A stretch of 64,000 nucleotides of DNA from Tessaracoccus rhinocerotis (GTDB lineage Bacteria > Actinomycetota > Actinomycetes > Propionibacteriales > Propionibacteriaceae), in contig NZ_VKKG01000006.1 of NCBI RefSeq assembly GCF_007197885.1, positions 62,001-126,000 of the forward strand, read 5' to 3'. Shown piece by piece: positions 51,366 to 60,210 of the stretch (position 1 is its first letter; each line of letters begins with the position of its first letter). A program made the translations under genes and the position numbers. A model generated the notes under the pieces. That model worked only from the letters and a program-made list of their open reading frames with translations. It searched no databases and was not told where the DNA came from.

Positions 51366-54077
51366 TCAGTCCCCCTCATGATCACCCATGACGGCAGCGA
51401 TCTCCTCCCGATGGCGGACGCCCAGCTTCGCGAAGACCTGGTAGAGGTGCGACTCGACGGTGCGCACGGAGACCACCAGCCGCTCGGCGATCGCCGGACT
51501 ACTCAAACCTGCTGCGGCCAGGTGCGCGACCTCCCGCTCCCTGCGCGTGAGGACCGGGATCTTCTCGCTCTCGGAGAGCTGGGTCAGCGCCACGCCCTCG
51601 CACTCGGCAGCCAGCCGCGCCGCCCGCGCCCGGGCCCGGTCTGCTGCCGGACCGGAACGCAGCAGCAAGGCCGCCGTGGCAGAGGCCTCCGCCGCCTCGA
51701 GCCGCAACCCGAACCGCTCGAGCTGCTGGGAGACGCGGTCCAACCCGAGGGCGTCCTCGGCCTGGACCATCGCGGCATGCTCGGCGAGCAGCGCAGCCAG
51801 TGGCGACGAGCACGCGGCCGCGCTCCGGGCCAACAGCGGGGCCACCCTCGTGGCCGGGGCGCCCAGTCGCATCGCGATGTGCAGCAGCCGGGCCTGGTAT
51901 ACCGGCAGCTCCCGGAAGTCACGCGCGTGCTCCAGCGCCATGCGGGCGGCACCGGTGCTGTCCCCGACCGCCGCCCTGATGAACACGTCGGCGAGAACGA
52001 AGTCCAACCGGCCGCGGGAGCGCTGCTCCGCGATCGGCATCCGGCGCGCCCGCGCGAGGGTGTCCGCCGCGCCGCCGCTGTCCCCGAGCCGGGCCTCGGC
52101 CACCGCCGTCGCCGCCAACACCCAGGCGAAGGTGCCGTCGAGCCCCGCCCGGTGCAGGCAGGCCGCCGCCTCGCGCAGCTCCTTCAGCGCGCTGGCCGGA
52201 CGGCCCCGCAGGAGCTGCATCTTGCCAAGTCCGAAGGCTGCCATGCCGAGGGTGACGTCGTCGTAGCCGGGTACCCACTGGGTGTAGTTGGCGCGGATGA
52301 GGTTCTCGGCCTGCTCCAACTGGCCCTCCTGCAGCTGACACATGATCTCCTGCAGGTCCGAGGTGCGCCTCGCCCGCGGCGCGAACGGACCGCCCCCGGC
52401 CGCGAGGCTGCGAAGTTGCGCGTGCACGGCACGAGCTTGCGTCGACTCGCCCATCAGGATCAGTGCCTCCCCGGCCGCCTCACCGGCCACCAGGTAGGTG
52501 TGCTCGAGCGAGTCGGGGTCCTGGAGCACCTCGAGCGCCAGGTCGGCCCCCGCTCTCGGGTGGCCCGCCTCCAGCAGGAGCACGGCGCGCAGGGTCGCGT
52601 CGTGGCGCCGCGAGTGGGGGTCGCGGCACCGCTCGTGGAACCGGTCGAGCAGCGCCTCTGCCTCGTCATCGGCCCCGAGGCCGTGGTACAGCGCGACGAA
52701 ACTGCAGTCCAGGTACTGGATCCGGACGTCGACGCGCGCGTCGCCGAAGGCTGCCTCCTCCACCGCTGCCAGCCGGTCCGCGGCTTCCCTGAAGCGGCCC
52801 AGACCGTTGAGTGCCGCAGCCAGGAGCACCGTCGCCGACACGTCGGCGTCCTGCTCGACGGCTGCCTCCGCGAGGCGGATCGCCTCCTCGAAAGCGAACA
52901 CGGAGTTGGCGTGCTCGGCGGCGCTGAGGAGCGTCTCGGTTTCGGGGCGCTCGCCCGCGTCCAGCTGCCAGCACGCCAACCGCAGCCGGCCCGGGCCGTC
53001 GAGCAACTGGCGCGAGGCCACCTCAGCCAGCGTGTGGAGGAGCTGCCTGCGCTCCTCTGAGGTCAGCCCCGCGAGCGCCACCTCGCCCACCAATGGGTGG
53101 CCGAGCCGGTAGCTGTCAGGGTGTCCCTCGTGCGCGGGAGGCACCCGATCGACCATGCCCGAGCGCTCCAGCGTGATCAGCGCCTGCCGGTCGCAGGCGT
53201 ACTCGGCCAGCCTGGGCTCCAGCGGCTCCCCGAGCGCCAGCACGGCGAGGGCGCGGCGCTCCAACTCGGACAGCGCGCCCAGTCGGCCGCCGACGGCGTC
53301 GACCAGTCGGGTGGGCAGCGGGACGCCACCGTCCCAGCTCCACACCCCGTCACGATTGGTGAGCGAGCCGGACTCGACGGCGGCCAGGATGAACTCCCTG
53401 ATGTGCAGCGGGCTCCCGCCGGTCACGTCGTAGAGCCGGTGCAGCAGTGGTTCGGAGATCATGCCGCCGAGTGCGGAGCGCACCATGGCGGCGGCGTCGC
53501 TGTGGCCGAGGGGTTTCATGTCCAGGCGGTGGGTGAGTCCGTCGCGCCAGAGCGCGGAGATCGGATCCGGGACCGGCTCGCCGGCTCGCACGGTGGCCAC
53601 CACCACGGCTGCCCGCGTGAGTGCGATCCGCAGCAGCAGGGACGCACTGCCGGCATCCAGGTGCTGGGCGTCGTCCACGACGAGCAGCGGCAGCGAACGG
53701 TCCTCGGGGGCGAGGGAGGTGATGAAGGCGGAGTGGAACGAGACGGCGTCGGCATAGTTGCTGGGGGACACCCGCGGCGCGAGGTGGGCCAGGGCACCGT
53801 ACGGGATCAACGAGGCGGAACTGGTGCCGACGGCCCAGTGGGTGGTCAGCCCGAACCCCCCGGCCACCTTGCTGGCCTCGCGTGCCAGCCGGGTCTTGCC
53901 CGTCCCTGCAGGCGCAACCACCACGGCGCCCAGGGGACCCTCGCCCGCGGGCGCCGACGGCGTGATCGCCTCCGTCAGCATGGCCAACTCCCGCTCCCGA
54001 CCGACCAACGGCCAGGAGGAGAGCAGGCGCGCCGGCAGGCGACCCTCCCTGCGGGACCCGCGGTCGACCAGCGACAT
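51366..54077 (-). CDS. LAL-type LuxR transcriptional regulator (AAA ATPase)
   Basis: A 903-aa large ATP-binding LuxR regulator. The N-terminal AAA module has Walker A APAGTGKTRLA (~residue 50) and Walker B LPLLVVDDAQHLD. A long TPR-like helical middle follows, and a C-terminal LuxR HTH (~835-895, LTRREREVAHLAAAGLSSPAIAERLVVSVRTVESHLYQVFAKLGV). LAL proteins activate transcription upon binding a small inducer. The ATG at 54077 is leaderless-type (TAGGAT 6 nt upstream). Divergent from hsp20; its targets cannot be told from the sequence. Confidence 0.9.
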   Translation of the reverse strand: MSLVDRGSRREGRLPARLLSSWPLVGRERELAMLTEAITPSAPAGEGPLGAVVVAPAGTGKTRLAREASKVAGGFGLTTHWAVGTSSASLIPYGALAHLAPRVSPSNYADAVSFHSAFITSLAPEDRSLPLLVVDDAQHLDAGSASLLLRIALTRAAVVVATVRAGEPVPDPISALWRDGLTHRLDMKPLGHSDAAAMVRSALGGMISEPLLHRLYDVTGGSPLHIREFILAAVESGSLTNRDGVWSWDGGVPLPTRLVDAVGGRLGALSELERRALAVLALGEPLEPRLAEYACDRQALITLERSGMVDRVPPAHEGHPDSYRLGHPLVGEVALAGLTSEERRQLLHTLAEVASRQLLDGPGRLRLACWQLDAGERPETETLLSAAEHANSVFAFEEAIRLAEAAVEQDADVSATVLLAAALNGLGRFREAADRLAAVEEAAFGDARVDVRIQYLDCSFVALYHGLGADDEAEALLDRFHERCRDPHSRRHDATLRAVLLLEAGHPRAGADLALEVLQDPDSLEHTYLVAGEAAGEALILMGESTQARAVHAQLRSLAAGGGPFAPRARRTSDLQEIMCQLQEGQLEQAENLIRANYTQWVPGYDDVTLGMAAFGLGKMQLLRGRPASALKELREAAACLHRAGLDGTFAWVLAATAVAEARLGDSGGAADTLARARRMPIAEQRSRGRLDFVLADVFIRAAVGDSTGAARMALEHARDFRELPVYQARLLHIAMRLGAPATRVAPLLARSAAACSSPLAALLAEHAAMVQAEDALGLDRVSQQLERFGLRLEAAEASATAALLLRSGPAADRARARAARLAAECEGVALTQLSESEKIPVLTRREREVAHLAAAGLSSPAIAERLVVSVRTVESHLYQVFAKLGVRHREEIAAVMGDHEGD

Positions 54078-54083
54078 ATCGAG

Positions 54084-54089
54084 ATCCTA
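54084..54089 (-). promoter_or_regulatory. Leaderless-type -10 box (TAGGAT) for the LAL regulator
   Basis: On the minus strand TAGGAT is separated from the ATG at 54077 by 6 nt. Confidence 0.6.
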
Positions 54090-54149
54090 TGAGCTTGCGG
54101 ACCTTTCGAGGGAGGAACCGGAGAACCAGCCACTTTCGCCCACAGCGAA

Positions 54150-54170
54150 CTTGAGCGACATCGACTCAAC
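54150..54170. promoter_or_regulatory. HAIR-like HspR box 1
   Basis: CTTGAGC-N7-ACTCAAC matches the HAIR element bound by HspR (CTTGAGT-N7-ACTCAAG) with one mismatch per half. It lies upstream of the hsp20 -35. Confidence 0.8.
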
Positions 54171-54176
54171 TCCGAC

Positions 54177-54205
54177 TTGAGATTGACGAGGACCCTTCCT
54201 AGACT
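54177..54205 (+). promoter_or_regulatory. hsp20 promoter (-35 TTGAGA, 17 bp, -10 TAGACT)
   Basis: TTGAGA at 54177-54182 and TAGACT at 54200-54205 are separated by 17 bp, a near-ideal housekeeping promoter lying between the two HAIR boxes. Confidence 0.7.
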
Positions 54206-54224
54206 TGAGTCAAGCAAGCTCAAC
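54204..54224. promoter_or_regulatory. HAIR-like HspR box 2
   Basis: CTTGAGT-N7-GCTCAAC has a perfect left half and two mismatches in the right. It overlaps the -10 box and the start of transcription, where a repressor would block initiation. Confidence 0.8.
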
Positions 54225-54255
54225 CACTGCTACAGCTACCAGAGAGGAATCAGAA

Positions 54256-54705
54256 ATGGCACGCAGCTTCGATCCGTTCCGCGACATGGAGCGCCTCTTC
54301 GGTGAGGCCACCCGCACCAGCCAGCCGGGCCTGGCAATGGACCTGTACCGCACCGGCGACCACTTCGTCGCCGCGTTCGACCTGCCCGGCGTGGACCCGC
54401 AGTCGATCGACATCGACATCGACGACCGCACGCTCACCGTCCGCGCCGAGCGCAAGAACGGAAGCCTCGGTGAGGACGGCAAGTGGCTCGTCCGCGAGCG
54501 CCCCTCCGGCACCGTCGCTCGCCAGCTCTCGCTGGGCCGAGGGATCGACTCCGCCGGCATCAGCGCGGACTACCGCGACGGCGTCCTTGAGCTCACCATT
54601 CCGGTGGCCGAGGAGTCCAAGCCGCGCAAGATCGCGGTCCAGCACTCCGGGGGCAACCGGGAGATCGCTCCCGAGGTGATCGAGGGCGAGTCCGAGGAGG
54701 GCTGA
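54256..54705 (+). CDS. hsp20: Hsp20-family small heat shock protein
   Basis: A 149-aa alpha-crystallin-domain chaperone (Hsp18/Acr-like) that holds unfolding proteins. Residues ~20-130 hold the domain (MDLYRTGDHFVAAFDLPGVDPQSIDIDIDDRTLTVRAERK ... GISADYRDGVLELTIPVAEESKPRKIAV), with the conserved A-x-x-x-n-GVL-x-l motif near its end. ATG 54256 is preceded by GAGAGGAA. Two HAIR-like boxes flank its promoter, so HspR-type repression released by heat is expected. Monocistronic, ending at a strong hairpin. Confidence 0.93.
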   Translation: MARSFDPFRDMERLFGEATRTSQPGLAMDLYRTGDHFVAAFDLPGVDPQSIDIDIDDRTLTVRAERKNGSLGEDGKWLVRERPSGTVARQLSLGRGIDSAGISADYRDGVLELTIPVAEESKPRKIAVQHSGGNREIAPEVIEGESEEG

Positions 54706-54729
54706 CCCCGCACCCGTGTCGCAGACCGA

Positions 54730-54756
54730 GGCCCCGACTCAGCACGAGTCGGGGCC
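54730..54756. terminator. Bidirectional hairpin terminator between hsp20 and the epimerase gene
   Basis: GGCCCCGACTC (54730-54740) pairs perfectly with GAGTCGGGGCC (54746-54756) around a 5-nt loop in the gap between two convergent genes, 25 nt after the hsp20 stop. Confidence 0.8.
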
Positions 54757-54771
54757 GCGGTGCGTCCGGGA

Positions 54772-56223
54772 TCAATCCTCCCGTCCCAGCACGTGGCGCA
54801 ACTGGTCCTCCAGGCGGGCGTGGCGGAACCGGTACCCGCCCTGCTGCAACGCCGTCGGCGCCACCCGCTGGTCCGCCTCGGCCAGCTCCTTGGCCCCCTG
54901 GGAGCCGAGCAGCAGCCGCGGCCCGAATCCGGGCACGGCCAGGAGCGAGGGCCGGTGCAGCACGCGGCCCAGCACGGAGGCGTACTCGCGCGCGGTGACC
55001 GGTTCCGGGGCGACGGCGTTGACCGCGCCCTCGTAGCTCGCGTCGAGCACCGCGGTGGCATGGATGCCGGCCATGTCGTCGATGCCGACCCAGCTCTGCC
55101 ACGCCTCGCCGCCCAGCGGTCCGCCGACACCCATGAGGTAGAGCGGTAGGAACCTCGCCAGCACGCCAGAGTCAGGGGTTTGCACCAGTCCGGTGCGCAC
55201 GTTGACCACCCGCACCCCCGCCTCGCGGGCAGGGCGGCAGGCAGCCTCCCAGGCAGTGCAGACGTCGGCGAGGAAGTCGTCGCCGGGAGGTGCGTCCTCG
55301 GACAGCGGCCGCGGCTCCTCCCCCCGCGCACGCTCGCCGGAGTGCGGCTGGGCCCCGTAGAACCCGATCGCCGATGCGGAAACCAGCGTCCGGGCCACAC
55401 CGTCGCCTGCGAGCTGCGCTAGCGCCCTGGCGATGGTCCCGGTGCCGGAGGTGCGGCTGGCCAGGATCCGCCTCCTGTTCGCGGCGGTGAACCGGCCGCC
55501 GATCGGGTGGCCCGCGAGGTGCACGACTGCGTCGCAGCCAGCCAGCCGGTCCAGGTCCACCAGACCTGCGGGGTCCCACGAAATCTCGTCGTCGCCCCTT
55601 GCCGGTCGGCGGACCAGGGTCAGCACGCGGTGTCCACCGCCCTCGAGCAGCGCGGTCACCTGGCGGCCGATGGTGCCGTTGGCCCCGCTGAGCGCCACCG
55701 TGCTGGGCGGGGCGCCGAGGGACTGGTGGAACGAGAGGTCAGCCAGCAGTTGGCGCTCGCGGTAGGCGAAGATGCGGTGCAGCTCGGCCAGGATGCGTCG
55801 CTCGGTGAACTCGTTGGCGAGCAGGCGCGGGAGCTCGAACGAGACGTGGTCGGTCATGGTGGTGCCGGCGCCGTCGTCGTCGAAGGTGCGTTCGTGCACC
55901 CATGACCGCATCGGGCCGGACTCCATCACGTCGGCGAACGCCCGGCCCGGGATGTTCTCGACGTGACGGGCCACCCACCGCAGTTCGGCGCGGGGCAGTC
56001 GGCTCGACAGCGACGCCAGCGCGGCCGCCATCAGCCCGAGCGAGCCCGGCGCTCCGATCCCCAGTTCGGCCGTGGCGCCCGGTTGGATGCCGTTCGACGA
56101 CTCCCGCCGCACGCTGCCGCCGAACGGCGGTGACAACCGGACGAGCGCGCCCGGGCGGGTGAACCACTCGAAGACGCGCTCGCGGTCGAAGGGCAGGGGC
56201 GTCCGGTACTCGAAATCAGCCAT
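54772..56223 (-). CDS. SRPBCC-TIGR01777 NAD(P)-epimerase-like fusion protein
   Basis: A 483-aa two-domain protein. Residues 1-155 form an SRPBCC/polyketide-cyclase-like hydrophobic-pocket domain (FEYRTPLPFDRERVFEWFTRPGAL), and ~170-480 a TIGR01777-type extended SDR with VALSGANGTIGRQVTALL (NAD site) and a DUF1731-like end (LGRVLHRPSLLAVPGFGPRLLLGSQG). The SDR part is related to YfcH/SulA-like epimerases of unknown substrate. It lies 23 nt after glpD on the same strand and may be co-transcribed. Confidence 0.87.
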   Translation of the reverse strand: MADFEYRTPLPFDRERVFEWFTRPGALVRLSPPFGGSVRRESSNGIQPGATAELGIGAPGSLGLMAAALASLSSRLPRAELRWVARHVENIPGRAFADVMESGPMRSWVHERTFDDDGAGTTMTDHVSFELPRLLANEFTERRILAELHRIFAYRERQLLADLSFHQSLGAPPSTVALSGANGTIGRQVTALLEGGGHRVLTLVRRPARGDDEISWDPAGLVDLDRLAGCDAVVHLAGHPIGGRFTAANRRRILASRTSGTGTIARALAQLAGDGVARTLVSASAIGFYGAQPHSGERARGEEPRPLSEDAPPGDDFLADVCTAWEAACRPAREAGVRVVNVRTGLVQTPDSGVLARFLPLYLMGVGGPLGGEAWQSWVGIDDMAGIHATAVLDASYEGAVNAVAPEPVTAREYASVLGRVLHRPSLLAVPGFGPRLLLGSQGAKELAEADQRVAPTALQQGGYRFRHARLEDQLRHVLGRED

Positions 56224-56246
56224 GCCCCATCCTCACAGAGGATGGC

Positions 56247-57974
56247 TCAGTACAGGGCGCCCCCCTCGAGGATCTCCGGTGCGGCCAGCCGCGCGGCGGC
56301 GGCGTCGGCGTCGGTGGACTTCTCCTCCGCGGCCAGCTCGGCGTCGATCCGCGCGAGGTACTTGGCCTTCTCGTCGGCGAGGGTGGCCTCGTCCCAGCCC
56401 AGTACGTCGGCGGCGATCGCGGCCACCTCGTCGACGGCGGAGCGGCCCCTGTCCCGGGACTCGGAGTTGAGGCGGACGCGCGCCACCAGGATGTCCTCGA
56501 GGTGCATGGCACCCTCGACGGCGCAGGCCCGGTGGACCTCGGCCCGCAGGAAGCGGGGCGCGGCCGCAAGGGGCTCGCCCAGGGACGGGTCGGCGTCGAT
56601 GTCGGCCAGCAGGTCGGTCACCTCGGAGCCGTAGCGGGACAAGAGGTGCTGCATCCGGTCGGAGTCGAAACCGTACCTGGCCCCGAGGTGCTCGGACTGG
56701 TTCCGCACGGCGTCGAGACCGGCGGCACCGAGCAGCGGGAGGCTCTTGGTGATGGAGGGCTGCCGCTTTGCTGCGTTCTTGCCGAGGGCGAAGTCGACGG
56801 CGTCCTCGGCCATCACGCGGTAGGTGGTGAGCTTGCCCCCGGCGATGGCGACCATGCCGGGCGCCACCTCGGTCACGGTGTGCTCGCGCGAGACCTTCGT
56901 GGACTTCGACTCGTCCAGGACGGCGGGCTGCAGCAGCGGCCGCAGGCCGGCGTAGGTGCCGATGATGTCGTCGCGGGTGATGGGTTCGGCCAACACCTCG
57001 TTGGCGTGGTCCAGGAGGTAGTCGATGTCCGCGCTGGTGGGTACGGGGTGCTGGAGTTCCTCGTGCCAGGCCGTGTCGGTGGTGCCGATCACCCAGTAGT
57101 ACTGCCACGGGATGATGAACAGGACGGACTTCTCGGTGCGCAGGAACATTCCGGAGCTGGCCTTGATCCGCTCGCGCGGCAGGACGATGTGGATGCCCTT
57201 CGAGGCCAGCACGCGCAGGCCGCCCGAACCGCCGGCGAGCGCCTGCGTCTTCTCGGTCCACACCCCGGTGGCGTTGATGACGTGCTTGGCGCGGATCTCG
57301 ACCTCGCGGCCCGTCTCGAGGTCGGTCACCTTGGCGCCGGTGACGCGACCGTCGGCGTCGCGCGGGACGGCGGTGACGCGGGTGCGGCTGGCCGCGACGG
57401 CGCCGAGCGACACGGCGGTGCGGATGAGGGTGATCACCAGGCGGGCGTCGTCGACGCGCGCGTCGTAGAACTCGATGGCGCCGATGAGGGCCTTCGGGCT
57501 GATGTCGGGGAACCGCTTGAGCGCTCCGGCCTTGCTGAGGTGGCGCTGGAACGGCACCGTCTTCTTGCCGGCGCCGAGCACGGCCAGGGCGTCGTAGAGG
57601 CCGACGCCGAGGGCGGAGTAGGCGCGCTCGATGACGCGCTGTTTCAGCGGCCACAGGAACGGCTGGGCCTCCACCAGGTGGGGGGCGATGGTGGTGAGCA
57701 GGGCACCCCGCTCGGTGAGCGCCTCGGCGACGAGCTTGAAGTCGAGGTTGTAGAGGTAGCGCAGGCCGCCGTGCACCAGCCGGGAGGATCGCGATGACGT
57801 GCCGGAGGCCCAGTCCTGGGCCTCGACGACGGCGGTGCGCAGCCCTCGGGCGGCCGCGTCTAGTGCAATTCCGGCGCCGGTGACTCCGCCTCCGATCACG
57901 AGGACGTCGAACTCCTCGTTACCGAGGGCTTCGACGGCCTCGGCGCGTTGCTGGGGGGACAACTGCTGGGACAT
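56247..57974 (-). CDS. glpD: Glycerol-3-phosphate dehydrogenase (FAD)
   Basis: A 575-aa flavoprotein that oxidises sn-glycerol-3-phosphate to dihydroxyacetone phosphate at the membrane and passes electrons to quinones. The FAD fingerprint VLVIGGGVTGAGIALDAAARGL (~residues 25-46) and the GlpD signature SSRLVHGGLRYL are present, followed by the DAO fold and the C-terminal DAO_C domain. ATG 57974 has AAGGAG 5 nt upstream. It is divergent from a SorC regulator, with two operator-like dyads between. No glpF or glpK is in the window. Confidence 0.93.
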   Translation of the reverse strand: MSQQLSPQQRAEAVEALGNEEFDVLVIGGGVTGAGIALDAAARGLRTAVVEAQDWASGTSSRSSRLVHGGLRYLYNLDFKLVAEALTERGALLTTIAPHLVEAQPFLWPLKQRVIERAYSALGVGLYDALAVLGAGKKTVPFQRHLSKAGALKRFPDISPKALIGAIEFYDARVDDARLVITLIRTAVSLGAVAASRTRVTAVPRDADGRVTGAKVTDLETGREVEIRAKHVINATGVWTEKTQALAGGSGGLRVLASKGIHIVLPRERIKASSGMFLRTEKSVLFIIPWQYYWVIGTTDTAWHEELQHPVPTSADIDYLLDHANEVLAEPITRDDIIGTYAGLRPLLQPAVLDESKSTKVSREHTVTEVAPGMVAIAGGKLTTYRVMAEDAVDFALGKNAAKRQPSITKSLPLLGAAGLDAVRNQSEHLGARYGFDSDRMQHLLSRYGSEVTDLLADIDADPSLGEPLAAAPRFLRAEVHRACAVEGAMHLEDILVARVRLNSESRDRGRSAVDEVAAIAADVLGWDEATLADEKAKYLARIDAELAAEEKSTDADAAAARLAAPEILEGGALY

Positions 57975-58014
57975 GGTTCTCCTTCGAATCGGCCTGTCCC
58001 CACATTCCCCTGTG

Positions 58015-58051
58015 CTGCACGTAGTTGCAAGGTGGCTGCACGTTCGTGCAG
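58015..58051. promoter_or_regulatory. Two operator-like dyads between glpD and the SorC gene
   Basis: CTGCACGTTCGTGCAG (58036-58051) is a 16-bp inverted repeat, symmetrical apart from its two central bases. CTGCACGTAGTTGCAA (58015-58030) is an imperfect copy starting exactly 21 bp earlier, two helical turns. They lie upstream of TAGACT (58060-58065), a -10 box for the SorC gene, and are the likely SorC binding sites. Confidence 0.65.
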
Positions 58052-58100
58052 TTGACCGCTAGACTGGCGCAACAAACCGGCGTCGCCAACGGAGGCTCCC

Positions 58101-59072
58101 TTGCGTCGAAACAATGACACGCTGCTCAAGGTGGCGCGGATGTACCACGTCCAGGCGGAGACGATGGAGGCCATCGCCAACCAGCTCGGTGTCTCCCGCT
58201 CCACCGTTTCCCGCCTGCTCAAGGATGCCCGCGACCGGGGCCTGGTGCGCGTCAGCATCGTCGACCCGGACCGCCCTGCGACCCGCATCTCCGAGCTGTT
58301 CGAACGGTTCTTCCACGTCCAGGCGCACCTGGTGAACGTGCGCAACGGCGCCAGCAGCGTGTTCCGGCTCGAGCAGGTGGCCCGCGTGGCGGCCCGGCTG
58401 CTGGACGAGATCGTCCGCAACGACGACACCGTCGGCATCGCCTGGGGCACGACGACGGCGGCGATGGCGGCACAGCTGCGCCCGCGGGACCTCAGCGGGG
58501 TGACCATCGTCGGCCTCAACGGCGGGGCCAACCAGAGCACCACCGGCCTGCCCTACGTCGGCAGCATCCTGCAGCGGTTCGCCACCGCCTTCAACGCCGA
58601 CGAGCAGCTGTTCCCGCTGCCGGCGTTCTTCGACGACCCGTCCACCCGACAGGCGATGTGGGCCGAGCGCAGCACCCAGCACATGCTCGCGGTCCGGGCC
58701 CGCACCCGCGTGGCGGTGTTCGGGGTCGGCGGCCTCGGTTCGGAACTGCAGTCCCACGTCTACGCGGCCAACTACCTGAGCGCAGGGGACCTGGGCGAGC
58801 TGAAGTCCAGCAACGTCGTCGGTGACGTCTGCACCGTGATGCTGCGCGAGGACGGCTCCTGGCGCGACGTCGCCTTCAACGAGCGCGCCACCGGGATGAC
58901 CCCCGACGAACTGCGACGCATCCCGAAGCGGATCTGCGTGGTCAGCGGTGCCAGCAAGGCACCTGCAGTCCTCGGCGCCCTGCGCGCCGGTGTGGCGACG
59001 GACCTGGTGATCGACGACGAGACCGCGCGAGTGGTCCTGCGCCGGATGCGGCCGGGGCTGCGTCTGGAGTGA
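58101..59072 (+). CDS. SorC/DeoR-like sugar-phosphate-responsive regulator
   Basis: A 323-aa SorC-family regulator. The N-terminal HTH (MYHVQAETMEAIANQLGVSRSTVSRLLKDARDRGLVRV) is followed by the sugar-phosphate-binding domain (~55-320), with GIAWGTTTAAMAAQL and VGLNGGANQS as ligand-loop segments. SorC proteins bind phosphorylated sugars; glycerol-3-phosphate or dihydroxyacetone phosphate is a sensible guess given the divergent glpD. The TTG start at 58101 has GGAGG 6 nt upstream. Confidence 0.87.
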   Translation: MRRNNDTLLKVARMYHVQAETMEAIANQLGVSRSTVSRLLKDARDRGLVRVSIVDPDRPATRISELFERFFHVQAHLVNVRNGASSVFRLEQVARVAARLLDEIVRNDDTVGIAWGTTTAAMAAQLRPRDLSGVTIVGLNGGANQSTTGLPYVGSILQRFATAFNADEQLFPLPAFFDDPSTRQAMWAERSTQHMLAVRARTRVAVFGVGGLGSELQSHVYAANYLSAGDLGELKSSNVVGDVCTVMLREDGSWRDVAFNERATGMTPDELRRIPKRICVVSGASKAPAVLGALRAGVATDLVIDDETARVVLRRMRPGLRLE

Positions 59073-59127
59073 GGCGCCGGAAGAACCTTCTGACTGGGAC
59101 AGCAACCGTTTGCAGCCGCCGCGGGCC

Positions 59128-59133
59128 TAGGCT
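59128..59133 (+). promoter_or_regulatory. Near-leaderless -10 box (TAGGCT) for the hydratase-family gene
   Basis: TAGGCT ends 7 nt before ATG 59141; no ribosome binding site lies between. Confidence 0.5.
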
Positions 59134-59140
59134 GTGCCCC

Positions 59141-60091
59141 ATGTCTGAACTGATCCGGACGTCCGTCACCGACGGGCTGGCCCGCCTCACGCTGAATCGG
59201 CCGCGCGCCATCAACGCCCTCAACCTCGAGATGCTGCAGTCCATGGTGGCCGCGCTCACGGGCTGGACCCAGCGCCAGCACCACGTCGGCGAGGCCGAAC
59301 CCCCCGAGGTGTCGGCCGTCGAGTTCACCGGCGAGGGCGAACGCGGCTTCAGCGCCGGCGCCGACGTCCGGGAACTGCTGTCCCTCCTCCAGTCCGACGG
59401 CGGCTGGCTCCAGTTCCTTGAACTCGAGTACGCACTGGACGGACTGGTGCACAGCTACCCCAAGCCCACCCGGTCCGTGATGACCGGGATCACGATGGGC
59501 GGCGGACTGGGCTTCGCCTCCAAGGCCACCACCCGCGTCGTCGACAACAGCACGCTGATGGCCATGCCGGAGACCAAGATCGGCTTCTACCCCGACGCCG
59601 GGGTGATGTACCACCTGTCCCGCGCGGGCGGCGTCGGCACCCACGTGGCCCTGACGTCGGCACAGTTCAACGGCGGCGACGCCATCCGGCTCGGGCTGGC
59701 CGACGAGTCCCTCGACCCCGACCTGCCCACTCCACTGTTCGACGCGGCCGGCGAGTGGATCGACGAGTGCTACGCCGGCGACGACGTGGTGGCCATCGCC
59801 GAGCGTCTGGAGAACCACGAGCACCCCGACGCGAGGCAGGCGGCCCGCGACCTGCGGGCGCGCAGTCCCTTCGCGGTCACCGTCGCGCTGCGGGCACTGC
59901 GCCGCGCCCAGACGCTGGACATCCCCGAGGTGCTGACCCAGGACCTTCGGCTCGCCGAGGGCGTCCTGCCCGTCGACTTCGCCGAGGGCGTGGAGTCCGT
60001 GATCGTCCGCAAGGACAACGCACCGAAGTGGCGGCACGCCAGCCTCGAGGACGTCCCCGCCGGACTGGTGGACGAGGTCTTCTCCTACTGA
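59141..60091 (+). CDS. Enoyl-CoA hydratase/isomerase family, 3-hydroxyisobutyryl-CoA hydrolase-like
   Basis: A 316-aa crotonase-fold enzyme. The oxyanion-hole segments are GFSAGADVREL and MTGITMGGGLGFA. Catalytic-region residues lie in MAMPETKIGFYPDAGVMYHLSR, where the Glu and Asp positions match 3-hydroxyisobutyryl-CoA hydrolases rather than hydratases, and the late segment FAEGVESVIVRKDNAPKW is typical of that group. The reaction would be release of 3-hydroxyisobutyrate from its CoA ester in valine breakdown. No other valine genes are nearby, so the substrate is provisional. Confidence 0.8.
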   Translation: MSELIRTSVTDGLARLTLNRPRAINALNLEMLQSMVAALTGWTQRQHHVGEAEPPEVSAVEFTGEGERGFSAGADVRELLSLLQSDGGWLQFLELEYALDGLVHSYPKPTRSVMTGITMGGGLGFASKATTRVVDNSTLMAMPETKIGFYPDAGVMYHLSRAGGVGTHVALTSAQFNGGDAIRLGLADESLDPDLPTPLFDAAGEWIDECYAGDDVVAIAERLENHEHPDARQAARDLRARSPFAVTVALRALRRAQTLDIPEVLTQDLRLAEGVLPVDFAEGVESVIVRKDNAPKWRHASLEDVPAGLVDEVFSY

Positions 60092-60168
60092 TCCCCAGAC
60101 AGGTCCGGCCACGACTACGCCCTGCGCGAAGCCACCGGGCCAGTGTCGGAGCACGTGGGACTGGCGCA

Positions 60169-60174
60169 TAGGAT
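60169..60174 (+). promoter_or_regulatory. -10 box (TAGGAT) for trxB
   Basis: TAGGAT lies 36 nt before the trxB ATG, giving a short leader with an AGGAG site at ~60201. No clear SigR-type motif was seen upstream. Confidence 0.45.
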
Positions 60175-60210
60175 GGGTGCCATCCGACCTCTACCCCATC
60201 AGGAGCATGC

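Noticed and set aside
60100-60210. SigR-type promoter before trxB
   Set aside because: I could not find a convincing GGGAAT-N-GTT pair; only a TAGGAT -10 box is visible.
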